Assembly: GCF_900188485.1 (NCBI RefSeq)
Contig: NZ_FZPH01000006.1
Coordinates: 402,618-466,617, forward strand
Reading direction: 5' to 3'
DNA from: Asanoa hainanensis
Lineage (GTDB): Bacteria > Actinomycetota > Actinomycetes > Mycobacteriales > Micromonosporaceae
Length of the DNA: 64,000 nt
The notes under the pieces were generated by a model that did not search any database, was not told where the DNA came from, and saw only the letters and a list, made by a program, of their open reading frames with translations. The position numbers were made by a program, and so were the translations under genes. Below, in pieces: positions 35,001 through 43,270 of the stretch (position 1 is its first letter; the number at the start of each line of letters is the position of its first letter).

Positions 35001-35483
35001 CCCGGCTGGGGTGCGCCGGCCCGCTCGACCGCCCGCCGTGAGTCGGTGCCGGCGGCGCCGCAGCGGCAGCAGTATCAGCCGCCGCGCCGGACGATGGGCT
35101 GGCAGCAGGAGGAGTTCGAGCAGCTCGATCCCGACAACGGCGGGTTCATGGCCGCAGTGCTCTATGCCGCTGCCTGGTACGCCGTACCCGTGCTGGCTTT
35201 CGGCATCTGGTTGATGACCCTGCCGGCCGTCGCGATCGACGACTGCGTCAGCGACATCACGGGCGGCGGCTGTGAGTCGCCGCGCGCCCAGGCGCTGGAG
35301 GGGCTGCTCTCCGGGGTGCCGCAGTTCGGCATCGCGCTCGGGATCAGCCTGATCGCCGCCATCCTGTTGCGCTGGCTCGGCCATAGTTGGCGTGCCGGCA
35401 GTGTCGGCCTGGCCGCAGCGGTCGTCGGTGGTGGGCTGGCCACGGTGTTCAACAGCATCTTCACCGGCCAGCCCCTCGGCTGA
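32010..35483 (+). CDS. 1157-residue repeat-rich charged protein with C-terminal membrane domain
   Basis: Unrecognised family. Residues about 1-1030 are hydrophilic and probably disordered. A tandem block of a 25-residue repeat (core IELSSGGRRRRDISDSR, flanked by DDE) spans about 126-327. A second block of 16-17-residue units (RTRRGRTDETGSIEPAG type) spans about 600-695. The rest is mixed-charge Arg/Asp/Gly sequence. Residues about 1045-1157 contain three to four membrane helices, with an extracytoplasmic loop carrying two cysteines (IDDCVSDITGGGCESP). The start is uncertain; GTG 32010 is used. It lies between dnaB and the rplI operon, a position where related actinobacteria also keep an uncharacterised membrane protein. 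Confidence 0.8.
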   Translation: MTDDCDPIQEGHAPAVDYRDWARGDEPSATSPRSRSSRSEDRPRRTGGRRGNRPTAAEPNPDAVSQWDPLGASGGELAAITQLEDTASLKLPKEFWKDEPGSDDDDMVVVSTGGSRGSRRGDDDFDDDIELSSGGRRRRDVSDSRARRVRDDEIELSSGGRRSRDISDSRTGRDYDDEIELSSGGRRRRDISDSRTGRVRDDDIELSSGGRRARDISDSRTGRDYDDEIELSSGGRRRRDISDSRTGRVRDDEIELSSGGRRRLDASDSRAGRVRDYDIELSSGGLRRRDPSDSGRVSADDFELTSGGRRRRDDLTDSRTRLELPSGGRRRADDDVSEPASRGRRRRDEADLEPGTGRRSWQDEVTDAALPSVGYSTGTAETGGRRARRDEAADSEPVGRSRRRRVADDATGAPSWQTEPTDTGLPGIARHTDTGSIQVPLRGRRNRHSDDADPADQPIQSWHSEPTGRGRRSRADGDVTGSNGWSAGTSYADPADTSAGRRSRADDEPRGRRSRRDDADALDSTGRRGRYSEANPLSDTGHGSWSEGLDDTTRRRSRHAETDPVDPPSRGRRARTDEPDADEPVSRGRRARTTDPDPTDSAGRTRRGLADESDLIDPAGRTRRGRTDDTGSIEPGGRTRRGRIDNTGSIDSEGHTRRGRTDESDPIEPAGRTRRGRTDETGSIEPVSRSRRGRTDDAGTDVPAPRGRGDERAPGVPAARDWRDEADGTRRGQAVDPAARGWRDEAADVPAQRRRGRDDEPDLPGRRSRDDEPGDQAGRGRGGRRSAPDSPDRGSWAGEPDTDRWRHPDMTGEWSRRAMAPIEPGPDRGGDRRGPGPDDRDGGRRGQRDASGDNGGADTGSWRSDERDRRGDSGRRAGSTRDDARDASPWERMTDTGQYDSTTSTGEWDRLVGSVEDEEAEEKFEAFWSGHRLAGDDPRWVETPATAPRSPAVGLPEPRRPEPDDYDEGPRRGRPGAEGGRPDALARAAMPAVDATDPGWGAPARSTARRESVPAAPQRQQYQPPRRTMGWQQEEFEQLDPDNGGFMAAVLYAAAWYAVPVLAFGIWLMTLPAVAIDDCVSDITGGGCESPRAQALEGLLSGVPQFGIALGISLIAAILLRWLGHSWRAGSVGLAAAVVGGGLATVFNSIFTGQPLG
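32386..32990. repeat. 75-bp coding tandem repeat
   Basis: About eight 75-bp units encode the 25-residue repeat. Two 105-base stretches (32501-32605 and 32651-32755) are identical and lie exactly 150 bases apart, indicating recent duplication of a two-unit block. Confidence 0.9.
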
Positions 35484-35492
35484 AGAAACACG

Positions 35493-35526
35493 AAGGGCGC
35501 CGCACCGTGGCCGGTGCGACGCCCTT
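35493..35526. terminator. Bidirectional hairpin terminator
   Basis: AAGGGCG...CGCACC pairs with GGTGCG...CGCCCTT (35493-35526), with one bulged base on each side, between the stop of the 1157-aa gene (plus) and the stop of rplI (minus). Flanking A and T runs fit use in both directions. Confidence 0.85.
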
Positions 35527-35539
35527 TCGCGGTGTCGCC

Positions 35540-35989
35540 TTACTTGCTGCGGTTGACGGTCACGTCGAAGTTGGCCGTCACCTCGGGGTGCAGCTTGACC
35601 TTGACGGGGTAGCTGCCGATCGACTTGATCGCGCCAGGCAGCTCCAGCCGGCGCCGGTCGAGCGACGGGCCACCCGCCGCCTTGACGGCGTCGACGATCT
35701 CAACCGGGGTGACCGAGCCGAACAGGCGGCCGCCGTCGCCGGCGCGCACCTGCAGGCTGACCTTGAGGCCCTCGAGCTGGGCCTTCACCTCGTTGGCGTG
35801 GCCGAGGTCGCGGATCTCACGAGCCCCACGGGCCCGCTTGATGTTGGTGACCTCTTTTTCCGCACCCTTGCTCCAGCGGATGCCGAAGCCCTGCGGCAGG
35901 AGGTAGTTGCGGCCGTAGCCGTCCTTGACCTCCACCACGTCGCCCGGCGTGCCGAGACCGGACACCTCCTGAGTCAGGATGACCTTCAT
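35540..35989 (-). CDS. rplI: 50S ribosomal protein bL9
   Basis: 149 residues with the N-terminal L9 signature [21 protein letters not shown] and [13 protein letters not shown], the connecting helix and the C-terminal domain ending in [14 protein letters not shown]. Length is normal. GAGGAGG lies upstream of the ATG at 35989. Last gene of the rpsF-ssb-rpsR-rplI operon, 14 bases after rpsR. Confidence 0.98.
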   Translation of the reverse strand: MKVILTQEVSGLGTPGDVVEVKDGYGRNYLLPQGFGIRWSKGAEKEVTNIKRARGAREIRDLGHANEVKAQLEGLKVSLQVRAGDGGRLFGSVTPVEIVDAVKAAGGPSLDRRRLELPGAIKSIGSYPVKVKLHPEVTANFDVTVNRSK

Positions 35990-36003
35990 GTCGGTGCCTC
36001 CTC

Positions 36004-36243
36004 TCAGCGAGCCGTTGCGGTGTACGGAAGGAGCGCCATCTCGCGCGCGTTCTTCACGGCACGCGCGATCTGACGCTGCTGCTGGGACGTCACACCGGTG
36101 ACCCGGCGGGCACGGATCTTGCCCCGGTCAGAGATGAACTTGCGCAGCAGCGCGGTGTCTTTGTAATCGATGTAGGTGATCCCCTCCTTGTCGAGCGGGT
36201 TCACCTTCTTCTTCGGCTTGCGTAGCGCGGCAGCCTTAGCCAT
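36004..36243 (-). CDS. rpsR: 30S ribosomal protein bS18, zinc-independent type
   Basis: 79 residues. The core [25 protein letters not shown]-type sequence and [15 protein letters not shown] end are typical of S18. The CxxC pair found in zinc-binding S18 (as in streptomycete rpsR1) is replaced by VNPLDKEG, so this is the cysteine-free form although it sits in the main rpsF-ssb-rplI operon. Spacing to ssb is 21 bases. Confidence 0.97.
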   Translation of the reverse strand: MAKAAALRKPKKKVNPLDKEGITYIDYKDTALLRKFISDRGKIRARRVTGVTSQQQRQIARAVKNAREMALLPYTATAR

Positions 36244-36264
36244 TGCTCGTGCTCCTGGTGATCT

Positions 36265-36798
36265 TTAGAACGGGGGCTCGTCGTCGGAGTAGCTGTTCGA
36301 CCTGCCCGAACCGCTGGAGGAGGCGCCCGCCGGTGCGGCCGTCGCCCAAGGGTCGTCGAAGTTGCCTCCGCCGCCACCCTGGCCGCCGCCACTGCCACCG
36401 CCGGAACCGAAGCCACCGCCACCACCGCTGGAGCGGTTCATCTTCTGCACCTTCGCCGTGGCGTAGCGCAGAGACGGGCCGATCTCGTCGACCTCGAGCT
36501 CGATGACGGTGCGCTTCTCGCCCTCACGGGTCTCGTAGGACCGCTGCTTGAGCCGGCCCGAAACGATGACCCGAGCACCGCGCTGTAGCGACTCGGCGAC
36601 GTTTTCGGCCGCCTGCCGCCACACGGTGCAGGAGAGGAAGAGTGGCTCGCCGTCCTTCCACTCGTTGGTCGAGCGATCCATGATCCGCGGGGTCGAAGCC
36701 ACGCGGAACTTGGCAACCGCCGCGCCCGACGGAGTGAAGCGCAACTCGGGGTCGTCGGTCAGGTTGCCGATGACCGTGATGGTGGTGTCTCCTGCCAT
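36265..36798 (-). CDS. ssb: Single-stranded DNA-binding protein
   Basis: 177 residues. The OB-fold (about 1-115) begins [20 protein letters not shown] and includes [18 protein letters not shown] and [20 protein letters not shown] Gly-rich linker (about 122-150) leads to the acidic tip DDEPPF, which contacts repair and replication enzymes. ATG 36798 has GAGGAG upstream. It is 100 bases downstream of rpsF. Confidence 0.97.
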   Translation of the reverse strand: MAGDTTITVIGNLTDDPELRFTPSGAAVAKFRVASTPRIMDRSTNEWKDGEPLFLSCTVWRQAAENVAESLQRGARVIVSGRLKQRSYETREGEKRTVIELEVDEIGPSLRYATAKVQKMNRSSGGGGGFGSGGGSGGGQGGGGGNFDDPWATAAPAGASSSGSGRSNSYSDDEPPF

Positions 36799-36898
36799 GA
36801 CCGTCTCCTCGTGCACTCATCGAGTCTCTGCCGTAAGGCTTCCAGAGCCGTACGACAGAAATAGTGAGGCTTGGTTCGGTAGGCCGCAGAGAACGCGC

Positions 36899-37189
36899 TC
36901 AGCGCGTCTCGGGCCGGATGACCTTCGTGCGCAGCACTGACTCGTTGAGTCGCAGCTGACGGTCCAGCTCAGCCACCGCCGCGGGCTCCGCCTGCAGATC
37001 GATGACGGCGTAGATGCCTTCGGCCTTCTTGTTGATCTCGAACGAGAGGCGCCGGCGGCCCCACACGTCGAGCTTCTCCACCGAGCCGCCCGCGGTCCGA
37101 ATCACGTTGAGATACGTGTCGAGCGACGGGGCGACGGTGCGCTCCTCGAGACTGGGATCGAGGATCACCATGACTTCGTAATGACGCAA
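36899..37189 (-). CDS. rpsF: 30S ribosomal protein bS6
   Basis: 96 residues with [20 protein letters not shown] at the start and [20 protein letters not shown] in the centre; normal length. The TTG at 37189 is the start: it is 10 bases after AGGAGG (37205-37200) and gives the conserved N-terminus. First gene of the operon; its ribosome site can be masked by a leader hairpin (see 37200-37242). Confidence 0.95.
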   Translation of the reverse strand: MRHYEVMVILDPSLEERTVAPSLDTYLNVIRTAGGSVEKLDVWGRRRLSFEINKKAEGIYAVIDLQAEPAAVAELDRQLRLNESVLRTKVIRPETR

Positions 37190-37199
37190 GACGTGCTCA

Positions 37200-37242
37200 C
37201 CTCCTATGGGCTTGGCGGCCGCGGTCCTTCCGCGGCAGGAGG
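37200..37242 (-). promoter_or_regulatory. rpsF leader with anti-Shine-Dalgarno pairing
   Basis: In the mRNA, CCUCCU (37242-37237) is complementary to the rpsF ribosome site AGGAGG (37205-37200). Between them lies a perfect CCGCGG-AAGGA-CCGCGG hairpin (37235-37219). The whole can fold as one stem that hides the ribosome site. Autogenous control of rpsF operons by the S6:S18 complex is known in bacteria; that this leader works so is inference. Confidence 0.6.
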
Positions 37243-37334
37243 TCGTGCGTCGTTGCCCGAGCACCCTGCTGGTGCGGACAACCCCACCACAATACCGGAG
37301 CCCCTGGGTACGGGTCGGTCCGGGCGGGCGTGGT

Positions 37335-37365
37335 AGGGGCCCCTTCACTGAGAGAAGGGGCCCCT
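37335..37365 (-). terminator. Perfect 12-bp hairpin terminator
   Basis: AGGGGCCCCTTC (37335-37346) and GAAGGGGCCCCT (37354-37365) with a 7-base loop. It lies 118 bases downstream of the minus-strand surface-protein gene and upstream of the rpsF leader, so it separates the two transcripts. Confidence 0.8.
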
Positions 37366-37482
37366 GGTGCTGAGCCGCGGAGCGCCTTTGGTCCTCATTC
37401 TTTGGGTGGGACCTGGGGAGGAACGACCACACCGACGAGGTTGGACGCAGGCGCCCCGCGGAGCCTTGTGATGATATTTAGT

Positions 37483-38355
37483 TTACGCGGCCCGAGTCCG
37501 GCTTGCACGTTGAGCGACAATAGCCCGAATTGCCCCAGCAGACACACCGACCAGGCACACCGTCGCGATCAGCGCGAGCAGGCCCGTCGGACCGCTGTCG
37601 CTGACCGGATCGACCGAGGCCAACGGCTCGGCCGCCGCACCGGCGACGGTCGTCGCGCCGTCCAGGCCCGTACCCCCGTTGGGGTTGGCGAAGGTGTCCA
37701 CCGCGAGCGCCGCGGCGTCGGGGTTGGCCGGGTCGTCGGGGTTGGCCGGGTCCGCCGGGTCGGCGTCCGGGTTGTTCGGGTCGACCGCGCCCGGGGAGGC
37801 CGCCGCGGCCGGGTTGGCGTCGTCGCCGTTCGCGCCGGGACGCTGGTTCTGGTCGCCCTGGTCGTCGCCCGCGTTCTGGTCGTCGCCGGAGTTGCCGCTG
37901 TTGCCACCGCCGAACGGGAGCGTCGGCGGGTTGGCCGGGGTGTCGTTGCCGGTAGCCGCGGGCGGCGGAGGCGCCATCACCTCGACGCGCACCGACTTCT
38001 CGTCGGCGAGCATGCAGTCCGGCTTGAGCGCGAGCTCGACCGGGCCACGGTGGAACAGCACGTCTGCCGTCGCGCCGGACGCCACCTCACCGCGGGTCGC
38101 GCCGTCGAGCATCAGCTTGGCCTTGCGACCGGTGTTGTTGACGACCCGCAGCGTGCTCTCGGCCGGCACGGTCACCGACGACGCGCTCGGCTTGGCGCCG
38201 CAGGCCACCCCGAGCAGCCCGTCGCCGCTGAAGGTGACCTGGCTGTTGGTCTCCTGCGCCGGGTCCGCGAAGGCGGCGCCGCCGACGGCCAGCGGTGCCG
38301 CGACGAAAAAGGCCGCGACAACGGACGCGACGGTACGGCGTCGGATGGCGTGCAA
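37483..38355 (-). CDS. Secreted, membrane-anchored surface protein (function unknown)
   Basis: 290 residues. A signal peptide (1-31, RRRTVASVVAAFFVAAPLAV ending in AFA) precedes a beta-rich domain (about 35-130) with two cysteines (GVACGAK, KPDCMLA) and a phrase STLRVVNNTGRKAKLMLDG. A long Asn/Asp/Pro/Gly-rich stalk (about 135-215, with DPADPANPDDPANPD) leads to a C-terminal membrane helix (about 258-280) and a basic tail. This is the layout of a cell-wall-spanning stalk protein, but no LPxTG motif is present. Divergent from nfo. Confidence 0.78.
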   Translation of the reverse strand: MHAIRRRTVASVVAAFFVAAPLAVGGAAFADPAQETNSQVTFSGDGLLGVACGAKPSASSVTVPAESTLRVVNNTGRKAKLMLDGATRGEVASGATADVLFHRGPVELALKPDCMLADEKSVRVEVMAPPPPAATGNDTPANPPTLPFGGGNSGNSGDDQNAGDDQGDQNQRPGANGDDANPAAAASPGAVDPNNPDADPADPANPDDPANPDAAALAVDTFANPNGGTGLDGATTVAGAAAEPLASVDPVSDSGPTGLLALIATVCLVGVSAGAIRAIVAQRASRTRAA

Positions 38356-38528
38356 CGTTCACAACTCCCGTGGTCGGCCGGTGCCGCGGGATGCGTACCC
38401 CCGGCTGGTCTATCGGGGTAACGAAGCGGGACGGGCGCCGGTGACGCAGGCCACTGGGCGATTTGCGAGGAATTCCGGAAGCAGGCACCGTTGCGCGGTT
38501 GTCGTACCCGCGACGTAGGCTCGCCTCC

Positions 38529-39299
38529 ATGCGAATCGGAGCCCACGTCGATCCGACCGACCCGTTGGCAGCAGCGACGGCCCGGGAGGCCGACGCGGTG
38601 CAGTTCTTCCTGACCGACCCGCAGGGCTACAAGTCGCCCAAGCCCCGCGCCGACGCCGCGGCGCTCAAGGCGTCCGAGGTCGACATCTACATTCACGCGC
38701 CATACCTGGTCAACGTCGCGACGCTCAACAACAAGATTCGCATCCCGAGCCGCAAGCTGCTGCTCGCGCACGCCGCCGGCGCCGCCGACGTCGGCGCCAA
38801 GGCGCTGATCGTCCACGGCGGACACGTGGGCGCGGTCGACGAGTTGGCGACGGGTTTCGACAACTGGCGCAAGACGTTCGCGTACGCGCAGGAACAAGGT
38901 GGTTTCCTCACCCCCGTGCTGATCGAGAACACGGCGGGCGGTGACCACGCGTGCGCCCGCAAGCTCGACATGCTGGCGCGGCTCTGGGACGCGATCGGCG
39001 ACTACGAGGTCGGCTTCTGCCTCGACACCTGCCACGCCCACGCCGGCGGCGAAGACCTGCTCGGCCTGGTCGACCGGGTCAAGGCGATCACAGGACGCAT
39101 CGACCTGATCCACTGCAACGACTCGAAGGACCCGTTCGACTCGGGCCGGGATCGACACGACAACCTAGGTTCCGGAATGATCGACCCAGAGCTGCTCGTC
39201 GCCGTCGTCCGCGCGGCCGGTGCACCGGTCATCGTGGAGACTCCGGGCGACGCCGAAGGCCAAGCGGCCGACATCGCGTTTCTACGCGGCAAGGTGTGA
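38529..39299 (+). CDS. nfo: Deoxyribonuclease IV (endonuclease IV)
   Basis: A 256-residue AP endonuclease of the TIM-barrel Nfo family, which cuts 5' of abasic sites. Zinc ligands are seen in [65 protein letters not shown] and [11 protein letters not shown] 38529 gives the normal start MRIGAHVD. Length is slightly shorter than E. coli Nfo, usual for actinobacteria. Confidence 0.95.
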   Translation: MRIGAHVDPTDPLAAATAREADAVQFFLTDPQGYKSPKPRADAAALKASEVDIYIHAPYLVNVATLNNKIRIPSRKLLLAHAAGAADVGAKALIVHGGHVGAVDELATGFDNWRKTFAYAQEQGGFLTPVLIENTAGGDHACARKLDMLARLWDAIGDYEVGFCLDTCHAHAGGEDLLGLVDRVKAITGRIDLIHCNDSKDPFDSGRDRHDNLGSGMIDPELLVAVVRAAGAPVIVETPGDAEGQAADIAFLRGKV

Positions 39300-39376
39300 C
39301 GTTAGGCGCCACTAGGAGGTGCTTCGTGCGGTCACCGGCGGAGCCCGGCCTTTGGTCGGTCTAGAGAAAGAGCGGC

Positions 39377-42300
39377 ATGAACTCGGAACAACCGCCGATG
39401 ACCGCGCGACACGCGGCGCCCGGACCCGAGCCCACCCGCAGGCCCTCCATCGCCAGTGAGGAGGAGCCCGACGAGCCGTACGTGGCCGAGTCGGCAGCCG
39501 ACGCGCCGGCACAGGCCCGCGGCGAGGACGCGAGTAACGGGCACGCCGCGCGTGCCGGCGCGTCGTCGAGTGATCGGCCGGTCCCGGGGTCCGCTGGTGC
39601 CGAGTCGGGTCCCGACGCGGCTGCCTTGGGTGGCGGGGAGCCGGTAACCGCCGATGACCTGACCGCCTCGGCGTCGACCGACGAGACGCAGCCGGCCGCG
39701 GGCGGCGCGTCCGGTTCGGCCTCCGCCGGATCGGCCGATCCTGCCTCGCGTGCGACGACGTCGGCTGTTGGTGGCGGTGACGACGCCATTCCGACGCCGA
39801 AACGCAGCTCGCGAAAGCGCGGTTCGACCGCCGCTGGCGGGTCTGTTTCTGGCGCGGCCGCCATGGGCGCCGCCGCTTCCGACATCGCTGGCTCTGGCTC
39901 AGCCGCCACCAACATGGCCGCCGCAGGCGGGCCCGCTCCAGGCGCGGCGACCACGGGCGCTGGCGCTTCCGGCGGGGCCGCCTCTGGGACGGCCGCCACC
40001 CACACGGCCGCCACAGGCGGGGCCACCACGGACGCCGCCGCTTCCGGCACCACTGCTTCCGGCACCGCCGCGTCTGGCACCGCCGCGTCTGGCACCGCCG
40101 CGTCTGGCACCGCCGCTTCCGGCACCGCCGCTTCCGGCACCGCCGCGTCTGGCACCGCCGCCACCAACACGGCCACCACAGGCGGGACCACCACGGACGC
40201 CGCCGCTTCCGGCACCGCCGCTTCCGGTGGTGCTGTCACTGGTGCGGCCGCCAAGGGCACCTCAGCCTCCGGCACCTCAGCCTCCGGCGCGGCCGCCTCT
40301 GGCGCCGCCGCCGTGGAGGCTGCCGCTGCGGTGGGTGCTGTTGGGGCCGTGGTCGCATCGGCGCCCAATGGAGATGACGCGACGGTGGCGGGCGTCGACT
40401 CAGCCGCCGGGCGGGCGAGGAAGCGCGGAGCTCGCACTACCCCCGACGCCGAAGGCGCAGTGGATGGGCCGGTCGATGGTCCGCCGGCGGACGTGGTCCC
40501 CGCGCCCAAGGCCCGGAGCCGCGCTCGTCGCGGCAGTTCGGCCTCCGCGGTCAATGTGGAGGCACCGTCCGCCCCGGTAGCCAGCGCCGCGGACGCGCCC
40601 GCACCTGGCACTGTCACCAGCGAAAGCGCGCGCGTCGAGGCGGCTCCGTCGAAGACGCGGAGCCGGCGTTCCGCCACGAGCAAAGGCAAGCCGGTCGAGG
40701 CTGATGTCGCGGCCGGTCAGGCCACGGAGACAACGCCGTCGGTCGTGACCCCGCAACAGCGGACCGGCGCGGAGCCGCACACCGAGGCAGAGACCAGCGG
40801 CACCGACCATGGGCAACCGTCGGCCGTCGTCGCGGATGCTCCGGCCTCGGTGGACGACGCTGTCGTCGGCACCAAGCCGGAAAGCGACACCCCCGTCGCG
40901 GCGCCCAAGGTGCGGTCTCGCCGGTGGTGGCCCTTCCGGCGGTCGACGCGCGACGTCGCCGACGCGGCTGGCGGTGTTGCGGCAACGAGCGTCAACGTCG
41001 GGAGCGCTGCGGAAGCTACGCCCAGCACCGCGAAGGACTCCGCGTCGTCCGGCGACACTGCGACCGACAGCAAGGGCGCGGCCGCCGCCGTCGGCACGAC
41101 CGAAGCGAAGTCCGAGACCGCGCCAGCAGTGCCGGCCAGTCGTGATCTGGACGCGGGCACGTCCGGCCGGCATGCCGCCGCGTCGGAGGGCGTCGACGCG
41201 GGCACCGCCAGCGCGGCCGGCAGTGATCGCGCCGGGCGGCATGCCGCCGACGACCAAGCAGCCGCGAAGACGAAGGTCGACGACGAAACCGCTAAGGCGG
41301 CCGACTCGACCGGCAAGCGGGCCGCCGAAACGACAGACACCTCGGCAGGCAAAGCAGCGGGCACCACGGTGGCCGACAAGGCCGCCGTCGACGGCAAGGC
41401 AGCCGGCACCGCAGTGGACGAGAAGGATGCCGCTGACAGCAAGACGGCCAGCACCAAGGTGGCCGAAAAGGATGACGACGACGCCGAGGGGCCCGATCGG
41501 TGGGCCGAGTTCGCCGGGCGGACGGAGCCGCCGCCGAATGTCGCGGTGCGGGTCGGGCGACGCGTCGGACGGTTCCTGAGGCACGAGTTCACGCTGGCCG
41601 CGCTGATCTCGATGGCGGCGGCGGTCGTGATGACCTGGCCGACGCTGCGGTACCCGCGGCACACCATCCCGCAGGACACCTGGGATCCGACCCTCCAGGC
41701 CTGGCAGATGTCCTGGTCGGGGCACAGCCTGCTGACCGACCCGGGACGGATCTGGCACTCGAACGCCTTCTACCCGGAGCTGTGGACGTTCGCCTTCTCG
41801 GACTCGCTGCTCGGCTACGCGCCGCTCGGCATGATCGGTGAGGGGCCGGTCGCGGCGGTCGTCCGCTACAACATCGTGTTCGTGTTGGCGCACGCGCTCG
41901 CCGCGTTCGGGGCGTACGTGCTGGTGCGCCAGCTCGGCGCCGGCCGCACCGGCAGCGCGGTCGCTGCGGCCGGCTACACGTACGCGCCGTGGCTGCTCGC
42001 CCAGGCCGGGCACCTGCACATCATCTCGAACGGCGGCATCCCGCTGGCCCTGGCGATGCTGGCCCGGGGGCACGGCTTCTCGTTCCGGCACGGCTACCGG
42101 CCCGAGCGCCGGCACGCCGGGTGGGCGCTGGCCGGGTGGTTGGTCGCCGCGTGGCAGCTCAGCCTGGGCTTCGGGATCGGGCTGGTTTTCGCGTACGTGC
42201 TGGCTCTGCTCGCCGTTGTCGCCCTGCTGACCTGGCTCTTCAAGCGTTTCCGGGTCTGGAGGGAGCGCCGCCCGTTCGGCCGCAAGCTGTTCTTCGCGGA

Positions 42301-43270
42301 CCTCGGCGGCGGTGCGATCTTCGTGGCCGTCGGTGGGCTGCTGGCCATCCCGTACTTCGAGGTCGCGGACGCGCACCCGTACGCGCGGCGTGGTGCCGAA
42401 GAGATCCAGCTCTACTCGCCGCCGTTGCGTGGCTTCTTCACCGCGCCGCCGGAGTCGTGGCTGTGGGGTGGCCTGCACGACCCGTTGCGCAACTCGCTCG
42501 GCTGGCCGCCGGAGATGACGCTGCTGCCCGGCTTCGCGCTGATCGGCCTCGCCCTGGCCGGCCTGTTCTTCACCATCTGGACGGTCCGGCAGCGCCTGCT
42601 GCTCACGCTCGGCGTCGTGGTCGCCGCGGTCCTCGCGATGGGCAGCGAGTTCGAGGGCGGCCGGTTCACCTACCTGCCGCTGCTCGAACACGTACCCGGC
42701 TGGGACGGCATCCGCACCCCGGGCCGGCTGATGTTGTGGGTGACGTTGCTGCTCGGCATCCTGGCCGCCGGCACGGTGTGCGCGTTCGTCGACCGGGTGA
42801 AGGAGATCTCGGCCAACCGGATCCCGCCGTGGCCGAGCCCGTGGCTGCGGCTGGTCACGCTGATCCCGCTGGCCCTCGTGCTGGTCGAGGGCATCAACAC
42901 CACGCAACATCCGATCGTCCCGGCTCAGCCGGCCGCGATGCGTACCCTCGAAGGTCCGCTCCTGGTCCTGCCCAGCGACCAGCTCCACGACGAGAACGTG
43001 ATGCTCTGGTCGACGACGAAGTTCCAGGACATCGTCAACGGCGGCAGCGGTTTCGTGCCCAAGAAGCTCGAAGAGGTACGCCAGGTCACCGCGACGTTCC
43101 CCGACCAGAACAGCATCAACTACCTGCGCCAGATGGGCGTACGCAACGTCGTCGTGGCCCGCGACTTCATCCCGTCCGGATCGCCACTGCTGACGGCGAT
43201 CGAGCTGCCGGTCGACTCGCTCGGCATCACCCGCGAGGACGTCGGCTCCGTGGTGGTCTACCGCCTTTAG
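39377..43270 (+). CDS. Giant membrane protein: Ala/Thr/Ser-rich tail plus YfhO-like polytopic domain
   Basis: 1297 residues in two parts. Residues 1-715 are disordered and Ala/Ser/Thr/Gly-rich, with the pentapeptide SGTAA repeated about eight times (about 220-260) and Lys/Ala-rich sequence nearer the membrane. Residues about 735-1297 form a polytopic domain of about ten helices with MTWPTLRYPRHTIPQDTWDP in the first outer loop and GWDGIRTPGRLMLW further on, the layout of YfhO/GT-C type glycosyltransferases; an extracytoplasmic C-terminal domain follows. ATG 39377 is preceded by GAAAGAG. The last 14 codons and downstream DNA recur at 43490. Confidence 0.8.
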   Translation: MNSEQPPMTARHAAPGPEPTRRPSIASEEEPDEPYVAESAADAPAQARGEDASNGHAARAGASSSDRPVPGSAGAESGPDAAALGGGEPVTADDLTASASTDETQPAAGGASGSASAGSADPASRATTSAVGGGDDAIPTPKRSSRKRGSTAAGGSVSGAAAMGAAASDIAGSGSAATNMAAAGGPAPGAATTGAGASGGAASGTAATHTAATGGATTDAAASGTTASGTAASGTAASGTAASGTAASGTAASGTAASGTAATNTATTGGTTTDAAASGTAASGGAVTGAAAKGTSASGTSASGAAASGAAAVEAAAAVGAVGAVVASAPNGDDATVAGVDSAAGRARKRGARTTPDAEGAVDGPVDGPPADVVPAPKARSRARRGSSASAVNVEAPSAPVASAADAPAPGTVTSESARVEAAPSKTRSRRSATSKGKPVEADVAAGQATETTPSVVTPQQRTGAEPHTEAETSGTDHGQPSAVVADAPASVDDAVVGTKPESDTPVAAPKVRSRRWWPFRRSTRDVADAAGGVAATSVNVGSAAEATPSTAKDSASSGDTATDSKGAAAAVGTTEAKSETAPAVPASRDLDAGTSGRHAAASEGVDAGTASAAGSDRAGRHAADDQAAAKTKVDDETAKAADSTGKRAAETTDTSAGKAAGTTVADKAAVDGKAAGTAVDEKDAADSKTASTKVAEKDDDDAEGPDRWAEFAGRTEPPPNVAVRVGRRVGRFLRHEFTLAALISMAAAVVMTWPTLRYPRHTIPQDTWDPTLQAWQMSWSGHSLLTDPGRIWHSNAFYPELWTFAFSDSLLGYAPLGMIGEGPVAAVVRYNIVFVLAHALAAFGAYVLVRQLGAGRTGSAVAAAGYTYAPWLLAQAGHLHIISNGGIPLALAMLARGHGFSFRHGYRPERRHAGWALAGWLVAAWQLSLGFGIGLVFAYVLALLAVVALLTWLFKRFRVWRERRPFGRKLFFADLGGGAIFVAVGGLLAIPYFEVADAHPYARRGAEEIQLYSPPLRGFFTAPPESWLWGGLHDPLRNSLGWPPEMTLLPGFALIGLALAGLFFTIWTVRQRLLLTLGVVVAAVLAMGSEFEGGRFTYLPLLEHVPGWDGIRTPGRLMLWVTLLLGILAAGTVCAFVDRVKEISANRIPPWPSPWLRLVTLIPLALVLVEGINTTQHPIVPAQPAAMRTLEGPLLVLPSDQLHDENVMLWSTTKFQDIVNGGSGFVPKKLEEVRQVTATFPDQNSINYLRQMGVRNVVVARDFIPSGSPLLTAIELPVDSLGITREDVGSVVVYRL
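40031..40160. repeat. 15-bp coding tandem repeat (SGTAA)
   Basis: Eight or more copies of GGCACCGCCGCGTCT or its one- to two-base variant, encoding SGTAA. A larger repeat of about 155 bases, beginning at about 40015 and again at about 40170, encloses the array. Confidence 0.9.

Noticed and set aside
31974-35384. 1136-codon minus-strand frame opposite the repeat-rich gene
   Set aside because: A mirror of the repeat DNA on the other strand, giving an improbable Val/Ala/Gly protein without ribosome site; the plus-strand frame has a plausible membrane domain and start region.
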